A DNA stretch of 64,000 nt from Pseudomonas sp. ADAK18 (lineage in GTDB: Bacteria; Pseudomonadota; Gammaproteobacteria; Pseudomonadales; Pseudomonadaceae): contig NZ_CP052859.1 of assembly GCF_012935695.1 (NCBI RefSeq), positions 6,365,001-6,429,000 of the forward strand, written 5' to 3'. This document shows, one piece after another, positions 48,362-56,700 of this stretch. The stretch's first letter is position 1, and every line of letters starts with the position of its first letter. The notes under the pieces are model-generated. The model made no database searches and had not been told where the DNA came from. It worked only from the letters and a program-made list of their open reading frames with translations. A program made the position numbers and the translations under genes.

Positions 48362-49705
48362 TCAGGGTTCAGTGAGCCAACGGTCCTGCTTGTTCAAGCG
48401 CCAGGCAATGGCCCACAACGTGAGGCTGCGTAACGCCATGAACAGCAGAAAAGTGATCCACAGCCCGTGATTGCCAAAGCCCTGCAACATCCAGGCGAAG
48501 GGCAGCAGAAGCAGGACCGTCAGCAGCATGCCGTTGCGCATTTCCCTGGCGCGGGTGGCGCCGATAAACAGACCGTCCAGCAGATAACTCCACACCGCAA
48601 TCAACGGCAGTACTGCCAGATAGGGCAGGTAGATGTCGGCTGTTTCGCGCACGCTGGGGATATCGGTCTGCATGGCAATAAACAGATGACCGAACACCGC
48701 AAACAACAAGGCGAAACCGATGCTTGCCAGCAGCGACCAACCGCAGGCGACCACCAACGAGCGACGCAGGGCCTGGCGGTCGTGGGCGCCTATGGCATGG
48801 CCGCACAATGCCTCGACTGCGTGGGCCAGGCCATCCAGAGCATGAGCGGTCAGCAACAGGCCGTTGAGCAGCAGGGCGTTGGCGGCGACGGTGGCATCCC
48901 CAAGGCGTGCGCCTTGCACCGTGATCATGAAAAATACCGATTGCAGCGCCAGGCTGCGGATAAAGATGTCGCGGTTGACGGCCAGCAGTGGACGCCAGCT
49001 TTGCCATAACTTCAACGCCGCCCAGGCGATATGGCCGGGGTAGGCGCGCAGGGCTTTTTGCGTCAGCGCGAGGCCAAGCAGGGCGCCGGTCCATTCCGCG
49101 ATCACCGAGGCCCGCGCCGAACCGACCACGCCCCAGTCCAGTCCGAGGACGAACCATAGGTTGAGGGCGATGTTCACCAGGTTGGTGGTCAGCAAAATGG
49201 CCAAGGGCGCGCGAGCATTCTGGGTGCCGAGGAACCAGCCCACCAACGCGTAGCTTGCAAGCGCTGCGGGCAAGCCGAACAGGCGAGTGTGGAAAAACTC
49301 GCGGGTCAGCTCATTCAGCTCCGGCGAGGGCTGCATCCAGTCCAGCACCAGGCCGCTGAGGGGCACACCTATCGTTCCCAGTAACATCGCCAACCCCAAC
49401 GCCAGCAACAACCCTTGCAGGAGAATCTGCCGCAAGGCCGCGCCATCCCCGCGTCCGGCGGCCTGGGCGGCAAACCCGGTGGAACCCATGCGCAGGAAAC
49501 CCATGGCCCAAGCCAGGAAGGTATACAGGCTGGCGCCGACGGCCACGGCTCCGAGTTGATGGGCATGGGGCAGATGACCGATGACCATGCTGTCCACCAG
49601 CGCCACCAAGGGCACCGAGATATTGGACAGGATCATCGGCGCGGCCAGGGCCCAGACGCGTTGGTGGGTGGGGCGATGGCGCCAGTCGGTAAGCAGAGAA
49701 GTCAT
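48362..49705 (-). CDS. MATE family efflux transporter (DinF-like)
   Basis: 447 aa from MTSLLTDWRHRPTHQRVWAL, with AAAGGAG 6 bases upstream. Twelve membrane segments are visible, with blocks APMILSNISVPLVALVDSMV, AVAVGASLYTFLAWAMGFLR and GLFIGATRAREMRNGMLLTV typical of the DinF branch. It is a cation-coupled drug or metabolite exporter of the inner membrane. Confidence 0.92.
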   Translation of the reverse strand: MTSLLTDWRHRPTHQRVWALAAPMILSNISVPLVALVDSMVIGHLPHAHQLGAVAVGASLYTFLAWAMGFLRMGSTGFAAQAAGRGDGAALRQILLQGLLLALGLAMLLGTIGVPLSGLVLDWMQPSPELNELTREFFHTRLFGLPAALASYALVGWFLGTQNARAPLAILLTTNLVNIALNLWFVLGLDWGVVGSARASVIAEWTGALLGLALTQKALRAYPGHIAWAALKLWQSWRPLLAVNRDIFIRSLALQSVFFMITVQGARLGDATVAANALLLNGLLLTAHALDGLAHAVEALCGHAIGAHDRQALRRSLVVACGWSLLASIGFALLFAVFGHLFIAMQTDIPSVRETADIYLPYLAVLPLIAVWSYLLDGLFIGATRAREMRNGMLLTVLLLLPFAWMLQGFGNHGLWITFLLFMALRSLTLWAIAWRLNKQDRWLTEP

Positions 49706-49762
49706 GCAGGCTCCTTTGGGGAGCGGCATTGTAACTGCCCATCAGTGACGCCGCAGAACCAA

Positions 49763-49949
49763 TGTGGGAGCTGGCTTGCCTGCGATAGCGGTTGTAGCCG
49801 CTGCCGAAGAATGAGGCTGCGACGGGCTTGGTGCGGCATTCCGACGCAGTGGCCCCAAGGCGGTCCTGCGGACACGCATCGCAGCCTCGTGCCTCGGCAG
49901 CGGCTACAACCGCTTTCGCGAGCAAGTAAGTCGCACCGCCGCACCCACA
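49763..49949. repeat. Composite REP/REPIN region
   Basis: A GTGGGAGCTGGCTTGCCTGC arm at 49763 leads into nested inverted pieces: GGTTGTAGCCGCTGCCGA with TCGGCAGCGGCTACAACC, and GAGGCTGCGA with TCGCAGCCTC. It closes with a degraded arm ending CACCCACAT. Two palindromic families seem to have been inserted one within the other. No gene is seen here. Confidence 0.75.
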
Positions 49950-49966
49950 TTTTTGACTGCGCGGGG

Positions 49967-50269
49967 TCAGGCTTTACGTGGATGCAGGCATTCGATGGAG
50001 CGGTCGACGGTGGTCTTGGCAATTTCCAACAAATGCCACACCGCCAGAATTTTCGCCCGCTGTGGACTCTCCAGCAATTCGCCACAGTCCAGCGCAGTCG
50101 CCGAAGCGCTGTTCAGCAGGCTGGCGGTGTAGAGCAGGGAGTCTTCGAAGCTCAAGTCTTCGTTAATGGTGTGGAAGCTCTGCGTCGGCAGGTAGTGTTC
50201 GAGGGCGCGATTGAATGCGGCGCGGTCGTTGAGCGGGTCGGTCGGTGGATCGGGGACAATTTTATTCAT
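49967..50269 (-). CDS. DUF6124/DUF3077-like small protein
   Basis: 100 aa. The MNKIVPDPP start and the helical C terminus (LLYTASLLNSASATALDCGE, HLLEIAKTTVDRSIECLHPR) resemble the small Pseudomonas-restricted proteins annotated DUF3077 or DUF6124. There is no signal or membrane segment. The function is unknown. The upstream 200 bases form a strikingly structured leader. Confidence 0.7.
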   Translation of the reverse strand: MNKIVPDPPTDPLNDRAAFNRALEHYLPTQSFHTINEDLSFEDSLLYTASLLNSASATALDCGELLESPQRAKILAVWHLLEIAKTTVDRSIECLHPRKA

Positions 50270-50302
50270 GGTGTAACTCCATATGATTTAGGAGCTGACA
50301 CC

Positions 50303-50469
50303 CGTCGCGACTAAACGGAGGGTGGCGGCTGTACGCAGGTTAGTCGACCGGCCACATGGCAATCCGGCGCACCCGAAGGCGCCCTGCGCACAGCCACCAT
50401 AAAACTTCATGAGAGCCATGCGCCATGTAAGACCCGAGCGACTAAACCCGATCACTGATGAGCAGTGAC
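50303..50469 (-). ncRNA. Structured leader RNA candidate upstream of the DUF6124-like gene
   Basis: GGTGGCGGCTGTACGCAGG (50321-50339) pairs with CCTGCGCACAGCCACC (50383-50398) apart from a three-base bulge. An inner hairpin GGCGC/GCGCC closes at 50366-50383. Identical GCGACTAAAC repeats sit on both sides (50307-50316 and 50438-50447), and TCACTG-N5-CAGTGA (50452-50468) bounds the outer end. This fills much of the 461-base gap; the remainder (50470-50730) holds no gene. Transcription from the minus strand is assumed. Confidence 0.5.
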
Positions 50470-50730
50470 GGGGCGAAGACTAGCCAGCGGTTCCAACAGG
50501 CACAAGGCGGCGTGGATTGTCTCGGAAACGTCCTGCAATTTAAAGGGACATGGCTTGCTGGCCCTTTACAAGCCGTGACGAAATGCCAGCGACTACCACT
50601 TAATTGCGCTCGCCTGTAGGACAAGTCTGGCATGACGAATTTTGATGGCAGCGCTGACGAGGTTTCGCTTTTTTACTCGTGACGGGCTTAGTTAAATAGC
50701 TGCTCCAACTAATCACCGTAAAGGATTGCG

Positions 50731-51678
50731 ATGAACATAAATGTCAGTAATTTTCGCCAAGAAGTATCTAAAGTCAGGCTCTCAAAATCTGCATTTGATG
50801 AGCTGCTGAACGCAAAAAATACATTCGAACCGGATATCGACGATAGTCGATTCGACGCGAAGCCGGCTTACATTGAACCGCGTCACTCACCTTTCCTAAG
50901 CGAAGAGTTACGTAACATACGAAACATGATCGACCATGAAAGCCATGTCTTGATCCTTGATGGTTTTAAGGTCGACAACCTTGCAAGTTTCAAATCGCTG
51001 GTATGGACATTTGGTTCTTTACTTGGTGCGCCAATGGTGCAGAACCATCTTGGTCACAAGGTGATTGAGGTTTACGACCGAGGTGGCAAAAGCATTGAAG
51101 ACGGTGCGAGATACCATCAGACCCGTCAGGGAGCTTACGTACACAACGACGGAGTGAGCGACCCGCTTCCTATTGATTATTTGATCCTGGCCTGCGGCCA
51201 GAAGGCGCTTTTGGGCGGTGAGAGCATTCTGATTGATGCAAGCGCGGTATACGCGGAGTTGATGGCGTTTCCAGATATATTGGAAGAGCTCAAGTGTGAC
51301 TTCTTTTTTGAGAATCGCGGGATGGCAGAGGAGGAACAACTGTTTAAAGCCCCCATACTTAGCTTTTCCAGCGAAGGTATTCCTCTGATTAGATACTTTC
51401 GTGTCTACATTGAGTCAGCCCACTTTAAAGCTGGCGTGCCGTTGACACGGTCTCAATCTCAGGCGCTAGACTTTTTGGATACTGTCCTTGATCAATCAAC
51501 GGTCCAACATCGCGTGCTGCTGGAACCTGGGCAGGTGCTTATTTCGGCTGATAACAAGTTTCTTCATACCCGAACGCATTTCATAGATGTGAATGCTCCA
51601 CGCGCAGAGATCGATGATGCCGAGACTTTAAGCGATCTGAATCGCTACATGCTTCGGATGTGGCTACGCAAACAATGA
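50731..51678 (+). CDS. TauD/TfdA-type Fe(II)/2-oxoglutarate dioxygenase
   Basis: 315 aa with AAAGGA 5 bases upstream of the ATG. The metal motif HxD is seen in GAYVHNDGVSDPLP. The distal His is probably in NKFLHTRTHF, with 2-oxoglutarate-binding Arg in DLNRYMLRMWLRKQ. The length and layout suit the clavaminate synthase/TauD group. It is richer in A+T than the core genes, hinting at transfer. The EamA exporter and a LysR regulator follow on the same strand, suggesting a small biosynthesis-export cassette. The substrate is unknown. Confidence 0.82.
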   Translation: MNINVSNFRQEVSKVRLSKSAFDELLNAKNTFEPDIDDSRFDAKPAYIEPRHSPFLSEELRNIRNMIDHESHVLILDGFKVDNLASFKSLVWTFGSLLGAPMVQNHLGHKVIEVYDRGGKSIEDGARYHQTRQGAYVHNDGVSDPLPIDYLILACGQKALLGGESILIDASAVYAELMAFPDILEELKCDFFFENRGMAEEEQLFKAPILSFSSEGIPLIRYFRVYIESAHFKAGVPLTRSQSQALDFLDTVLDQSTVQHRVLLEPGQVLISADNKFLHTRTHFIDVNAPRAEIDDAETLSDLNRYMLRMWLRKQ

Positions 51679-51731
51679 TGCCCCAACGCTCATAACGCAC
51701 ATCCTCCAATACCCACCATAAGCTGAGTCCC

Positions 51732-52580
51732 ATGGACAACTCCGACATAGCGATCACGCTCGTCTTGATCTCTGCCTTTATGCACGCTACCTGGAATGCC
51801 GTTGTCCGGGCCGGAAGCAGCCGTTTCATGACGCTGGCTATGGTCGATGGCACGGCGTTGGTGATCTGCCTGGCGGCGTTGCCGCTGGTCAATATGCCTA
51901 GCCTACAGGTCTGGGGCTATGTGTTGCTCTCGGTGGTGCTCAATACGGCCTATAGGCTATTTCTCGTTAAAGCGTATGAGACGGGAGACTTCGGCCAAGT
52001 CTACCCGGTGATGCGTGGTGTGCCGCCGGTACTGGTGGCGCTGTTTTCCTACTTTCTGCTGCATGAACAGCTGTCGTTCCAGGCGATAGCTGGGGTGTTG
52101 CTGATTTGCGTGGGGATTATCAGTTTGACGTTTGTGCGCAAGATGACCGCTCATATGTTCAAACCGATTCTGATGGCGGTGTGCGCGGGGGCGTTCATTG
52201 CGTCTTACACGGTGGTGGATGCCAAAGGGGTGAGAGCCAGTGAGACGGTGTTGCAATACATCATCTACCTGACTGTGTTTCAGAGCATTCCGATCCCGGT
52301 GTTGGCGTTTTTCAAGGAGCGCTCGGCTCTTTCTCAGGCAGTACGCGCGCATTGGCGGATAGGCATGTTAGGCGGTGTTTTTTACCTCGCATCCTACGGT
52401 TTGGTGTTGTTCGCGCTGTCGTTGGAAGCGGTGGCCAAGGTGTCAGCGCTGCGGGAAACCAGTGTTATTATCGGCGCCATTATTGCCGCATTGTTCCTTC
52501 ATGAACGGTTCGGTTGGCGTCGGATGCTTTCGGCATTTGTCATTGTTTGCGGCATCATCCTCATCAAAGTGAGCACCTGA
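51732..52580 (+). CDS. EamA/DMT-family transporter
   Basis: 282 aa with ten hydrophobic segments and the inverted EamA duplication. AFMHATWNAVVRAGSSRFMT opens the first half, and VYPVMRGVPPVLVALFSYF is the end-of-repeat signature. It probably exports a small metabolite. It lies 53 bases after the dioxygenase gene and overlaps the LysR start by one base (TGATG). Confidence 0.9.
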   Translation: MDNSDIAITLVLISAFMHATWNAVVRAGSSRFMTLAMVDGTALVICLAALPLVNMPSLQVWGYVLLSVVLNTAYRLFLVKAYETGDFGQVYPVMRGVPPVLVALFSYFLLHEQLSFQAIAGVLLICVGIISLTFVRKMTAHMFKPILMAVCAGAFIASYTVVDAKGVRASETVLQYIIYLTVFQSIPIPVLAFFKERSALSQAVRAHWRIGMLGGVFYLASYGLVLFALSLEAVAKVSALRETSVIIGAIIAALFLHERFGWRRMLSAFVIVCGIILIKVST

Positions 52581-53515
52581 TGGCTCAGCGTCCACCACCC
52601 ACCCCCATGCTTCAAGCCTTTGTCAGCGCCGCGCAAACAGGCAGTTTTGCGCGAGCTGCGTCCGAACTCAACCTCACCGCCAGTGCGATCAGCCATCAGA
52701 TCGCAGGCCTGGAGGAGTGGTGGGGAGTGCAGTTGTTCGAGCGCCACTCACGCGGCGTCAAGTTGACGGCAGCGGGGCAGGCGTTGTTGCCGGTTACCGA
52801 GGGGTTTTTCAAGGATCTTGATGCGGTGCTGCATTCGCTCAACCCAGGAAAATCTCAACCGTTATACCTCTCGTGCACTTCCTCTCTTTGTTCGACGTGG
52901 CTGATCCCCAGAATGCATGGTTCTCATGCTGAGTCATCGTTCAATCTTGACTTGGTTTTGACCAGTACGGATATGAACAGCGCCAACCTGGGTGCCCATC
53001 AATACGATGTCGCGGTTGTCATGGGGTACGGTGACTACCCGGATCATCATGTCGAGTTGCTGATGCGGGATGCGGTGTTCCCCGTGTGCTCGCCGGCGTT
53101 TTACCGTGAGAATGGCGATATTGCGCCGGCAGATATTGCCCGGTACCCGTTGATTCATCGGGTTGATGATCTGGTGTGTCCGGGGTGGGAGAGCTGGTTT
53201 GCGTTCCAGGGGGTTGCTGCGCCGCCGTATCACCATGGGCCGCGCTTTCCGGATTCGAGCTTGGCCATCAGCCTGGCGGCGAAGGGGGGTGGGATCTCGT
53301 TGGGTAGGACCGCGCTGGTGTATGACCAATTGGAAGACGGTGCATTGGTTGCGTTGAGCTGCCCCGTGATGATGTCGCCGGCGGCTTACTACATTATTTG
53401 CCGAAATGGACGACAGTCGGAGCCCAATATCGCTCGGCTAATTGATTGGCTCAAGGTTAGCGCGGGAGAGTTCTTGCAAGAGGTTGGGGTTAAGTATCCG
53501 CAAATATGTGGTTGA
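52580..53515 (+). CDS. LysR-type transcriptional regulator (GcvA-like)
   Basis: 311 aa from MAQRPPPTPMLQAFVSAAQT. The winged helix (TGSFARAASELNLTASAISH, then QLFERHSRGVKLTAAGQALL) is followed by a periplasmic-binding-like effector domain (DVAVVMGYGDYPDHHVELLM, RFPDSSLAISLAAKGGGISL). LysR genes usually diverge from their targets. Here it is the last gene of the dioxygenase-EamA set and translationally coupled. Confidence 0.92.
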   Translation: MAQRPPPTPMLQAFVSAAQTGSFARAASELNLTASAISHQIAGLEEWWGVQLFERHSRGVKLTAAGQALLPVTEGFFKDLDAVLHSLNPGKSQPLYLSCTSSLCSTWLIPRMHGSHAESSFNLDLVLTSTDMNSANLGAHQYDVAVVMGYGDYPDHHVELLMRDAVFPVCSPAFYRENGDIAPADIARYPLIHRVDDLVCPGWESWFAFQGVAAPPYHHGPRFPDSSLAISLAAKGGGISLGRTALVYDQLEDGALVALSCPVMMSPAAYYIICRNGRQSEPNIARLIDWLKVSAGEFLQEVGVKYPQICG

Positions 53516-53603
53516 AGGAGATGAATATGGGCAGCCTTGCTCGCTGTGGCGGTGGGTGACTGAACGTCCACACATGGGTTCTCCAGTATCAGTGGGATTT
53601 GTC

Positions 53604-53629
53604 TTGGTTCAGGGAAGTACCAGAACCAA
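53604..53629. promoter_or_regulatory. Inverted repeat upstream of the macroglobulin gene
   Basis: TTGGTTC (53604-53610) and GAACCAA (53623-53629) are perfectly inverted, with GG/CC extending the pairing inward past an A-A mismatch. It lies about 100 bases upstream of the 53725 ATG and could be an operator or a weak terminator of the LysR gene. No T-run follows. Confidence 0.35.
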
Positions 53630-53724
53630 ACCACCCTCCGTCGGTCAATGTGACCAGCACCACAACCACTTCACTGGCGCTGATATATAGTTCACCCCCG
53701 GATCCCCCTGACAACGAGTGTCCC

Positions 53725-56700
53725 ATGCTTAACAAAGGACTGTTCCTGGCTTGCGCGCTGGCCCTGCTGAGTGCCTGCGATTCATCTGATAAACCGGCTG
53801 CCCCGCCCGCACCTCCTGCGGCGGCAACGGCGCCGAAACAGGTCAAGCCAGCGGTGGATGTGGCGGCGCTCAAGCAGCGTTACGCCGGCCGCGAGTTAAG
53901 TGTGGTGGATGTCTCCGAAGTTCAGTTGGACGGAGCCAGCACCTTGTCGGTGAGTTTCTCCATCCCTCTGGATCCTGATCAGAAGTTCGCCGACAAACTG
54001 CATTTGGTGGACAGCAAGTCCGGCAAGGTCGACGGCGCCTGGGAGCTCTCGGACAATCTGATGGAGCTGCGCCTGCGTCACTTGGAGCCTCAGCGCAAGT
54101 TGGTGCTGACGGTCGACGCCGGACTACGTGCGGTGAATAACAACCTGCTGACCGCCGAGTACATCAGCCGCCTGGAAACCCGCGACCTGCAAGCCACCGT
54201 CGGTTTCGCCAGCCGTGGCACCCTGTTGCCGACCCGATTGGCCGAAGGCCTGCCGGTGATTGCGCTGAACGTCGACAAGATCGACGTCGAATTCTTCCGC
54301 ATCAAGCCCGAATCCCTGCCGGCGTTCCTCGCCCAGTGGGGGCGCAACACCAGCCTGCAAAGCTATGAGTCGCGCGAATTGCTGCCGATGGCTGATTTGG
54401 TTTACGGCGGCCGTTTCGACCTGAACCCGGCGCGCAATACTCGGGAAACCTTGCTACTGCCGATCGCCGGCCTCAAGCAATTGCAGCAACCGGGTGTGTA
54501 CCTGGCGGTGATGCGTGCCTCGGGCACCTACAACTATTCGCAACCGGCCACGCTGTTCACCTTGAGTGATATCGGCCTGTCGGTGCACCGCTATGCGAAC
54601 CGCATGGACGTGTTCACTCAAGCGCTGGAAGGCGGCAAGGCGTTGGACGGCGTGGACCTGGAAGTCCTCGATGCCGAAGGCCGCGTGCTGGGCCAGGGCA
54701 AGACCGAGAAGGGCGGCCACGCCGAATTGCCGCTGCCGAAAAAGGCTCAGGTATTGCTAGCCAAACAAGGCGAACAGACCAGCATGCTGCGCTTGGACAG
54801 TGCGGCGCTGGACCTGGCGGAATTCGATATCGGCGGCCAACCCGCTCACCCGCTGCAATTCTTCGTGTTCGGCCCTCGTGATCTGTATCGCCCCGGCGAA
54901 ACCGTGCTGCTCAACGCCCTGCTGCGAGACAAGGACGGCCAGGCCGTCAAACCGCAACCGGTGAGCGTGGAAGTGCGTCGCCCGGATGAGCAGGTCAGCC
55001 GCAAGTTTGTCTGGGACGCCGACGCCTCGGGCCTCTATCAATATCAACTGCAACTGGCGGGCGAAGCGCCGACCGGGCGCTGGCAACTGGTGTTCGACCT
55101 GGGTGACGGCAAGCCGCAGCTCTATGAGTTCCTCGTCGAAGATTTCCTGCCGGAGCGTTTGGCCCTCGAACTCAAGGGCAGTGATACGCCGCTCAAACCG
55201 GCCGATAACGCCACCATCCACGTCAACGGTCGCTACCTGTATGGCGCGCCGGCCTCGGGCAACCGGGTCAGTGGGCAAGTCTATGTGCGGCCACTGCGCG
55301 AAGCGGTCAAGTCGCTGCCGGGTTATCAGTTCGGTTCGGTGACCGAGGAGGAACTGAGCCAGGACTTTGAGCTGGACGAAAGCGTGCTCGATGCCAAGGG
55401 TGAAGAGCTGCTGACCCTGGAAAGCAAATGGGCTGATGCCAAGTCGCCGTTGCAACTGATCGTTCAGGCCAGTTTGCAGGAGTCGGGCGGTCGGCCGATT
55501 ACCCGGCGCCTGGTGCAGCCGGTATGGCCGGCCAAGCAGTTGCCAGGCTTGCGCGGTTTGTTCGACGGCAAGGAAACCAACGGCGATGGCCCGGCAGAAT
55601 TTGAAGTGCTGGTGGCCAACCAGGACGGCAAGAAACTGGCCGCCGAGAACCTCAAGGTGCGACTGGTGCGTGAGCGCCGCGACTACTACTGGAACTACTC
55701 CGACAACGATGGCTGGAGCTATCACTACAACGAGAAGTTCCTCAACCTCGACGAGCAAACCGTCAACATCAAGGCTGGCGACACCGCCAAGATCAGCTTC
55801 CAAGTGGAGTGGGGCCCGTACCGTGTTGAGGTCGAAGACCCGCAGACCGGCTTGATCAGCAGCGTGCGTTTCTGGGCCGGCTACCAGGCCCAGGACAACA
55901 CCGAAGGCGGCGCGGTGCGGCCGGATCAGGTCAAGCTGGCGCTGGATAAACCGGCCTATGCCGATGGCGATACGGCCAACGTCACGGTCACTCCGCCGGC
56001 TGCCGGCAAAGGTTACTTGCTGGTGGAATCCAGTGAAGGGCCGTTGTGGTGGCAGGAAATCGAAGTGCCGGCTGAAGGCAAAAGCTTCGCGGTGAAACTC
56101 GACCCAAAATGGTCGCGCCATGACTTGTACGTCAGTGCCCTGGTGATTCGTCCGGGTGAGCGCAAGGCCAATATCACGCCCAAACGTGCGGTGGGCTTGT
56201 TGCATCTGCCGCTGGATCGCACCCAGCGCAAGCTTGGCCTGACTTTGACGGCGCCGGAAAAAATGCGCCCCAAGCAACCGCTGACGGTGAAGATCGCCGC
56301 GAAAAACGCGGACGGCAGTGTGCCCAAACAGGTGCATGTGCTGCTGGCGGCGGTGGACGTGGGCATTCTCAATATCACCGAATACCCAACGCCAGACCCG
56401 TACTCCAGTTTGTTTGGGCGCAAGGCTTACGGCGTGGACCAGTTCGATATCTACGGTCAGTTGATCGAAGCCGGGCAGGGCCGTTTGGCCAGCCTGGCGT
56501 TTGGTGGTGATGCGGCGTTGGCCAAGGGCGGCAAGCGTCCGGACACCAGCGTCACCATCGTCGCCTTGCAGAGTGCGCCGGTGACTTTGAACGAGAAAGG
56601 CGAGGGCGAAGTCAGCGTCAATATCCCCGACTTCAATGGCGAACTGCGCCTGATGGCTCAAGCCTGGACCGATGATCGCTATGGCATGGCCGAAGGCAAG

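Noticed and set aside
50303..50469. CRISPR-like array because of the repeated GCGACTAAAC
   Set aside because: Only two exact copies, 131 bases apart, embedded in a hairpin structure; no regular spacers and no cas genes.
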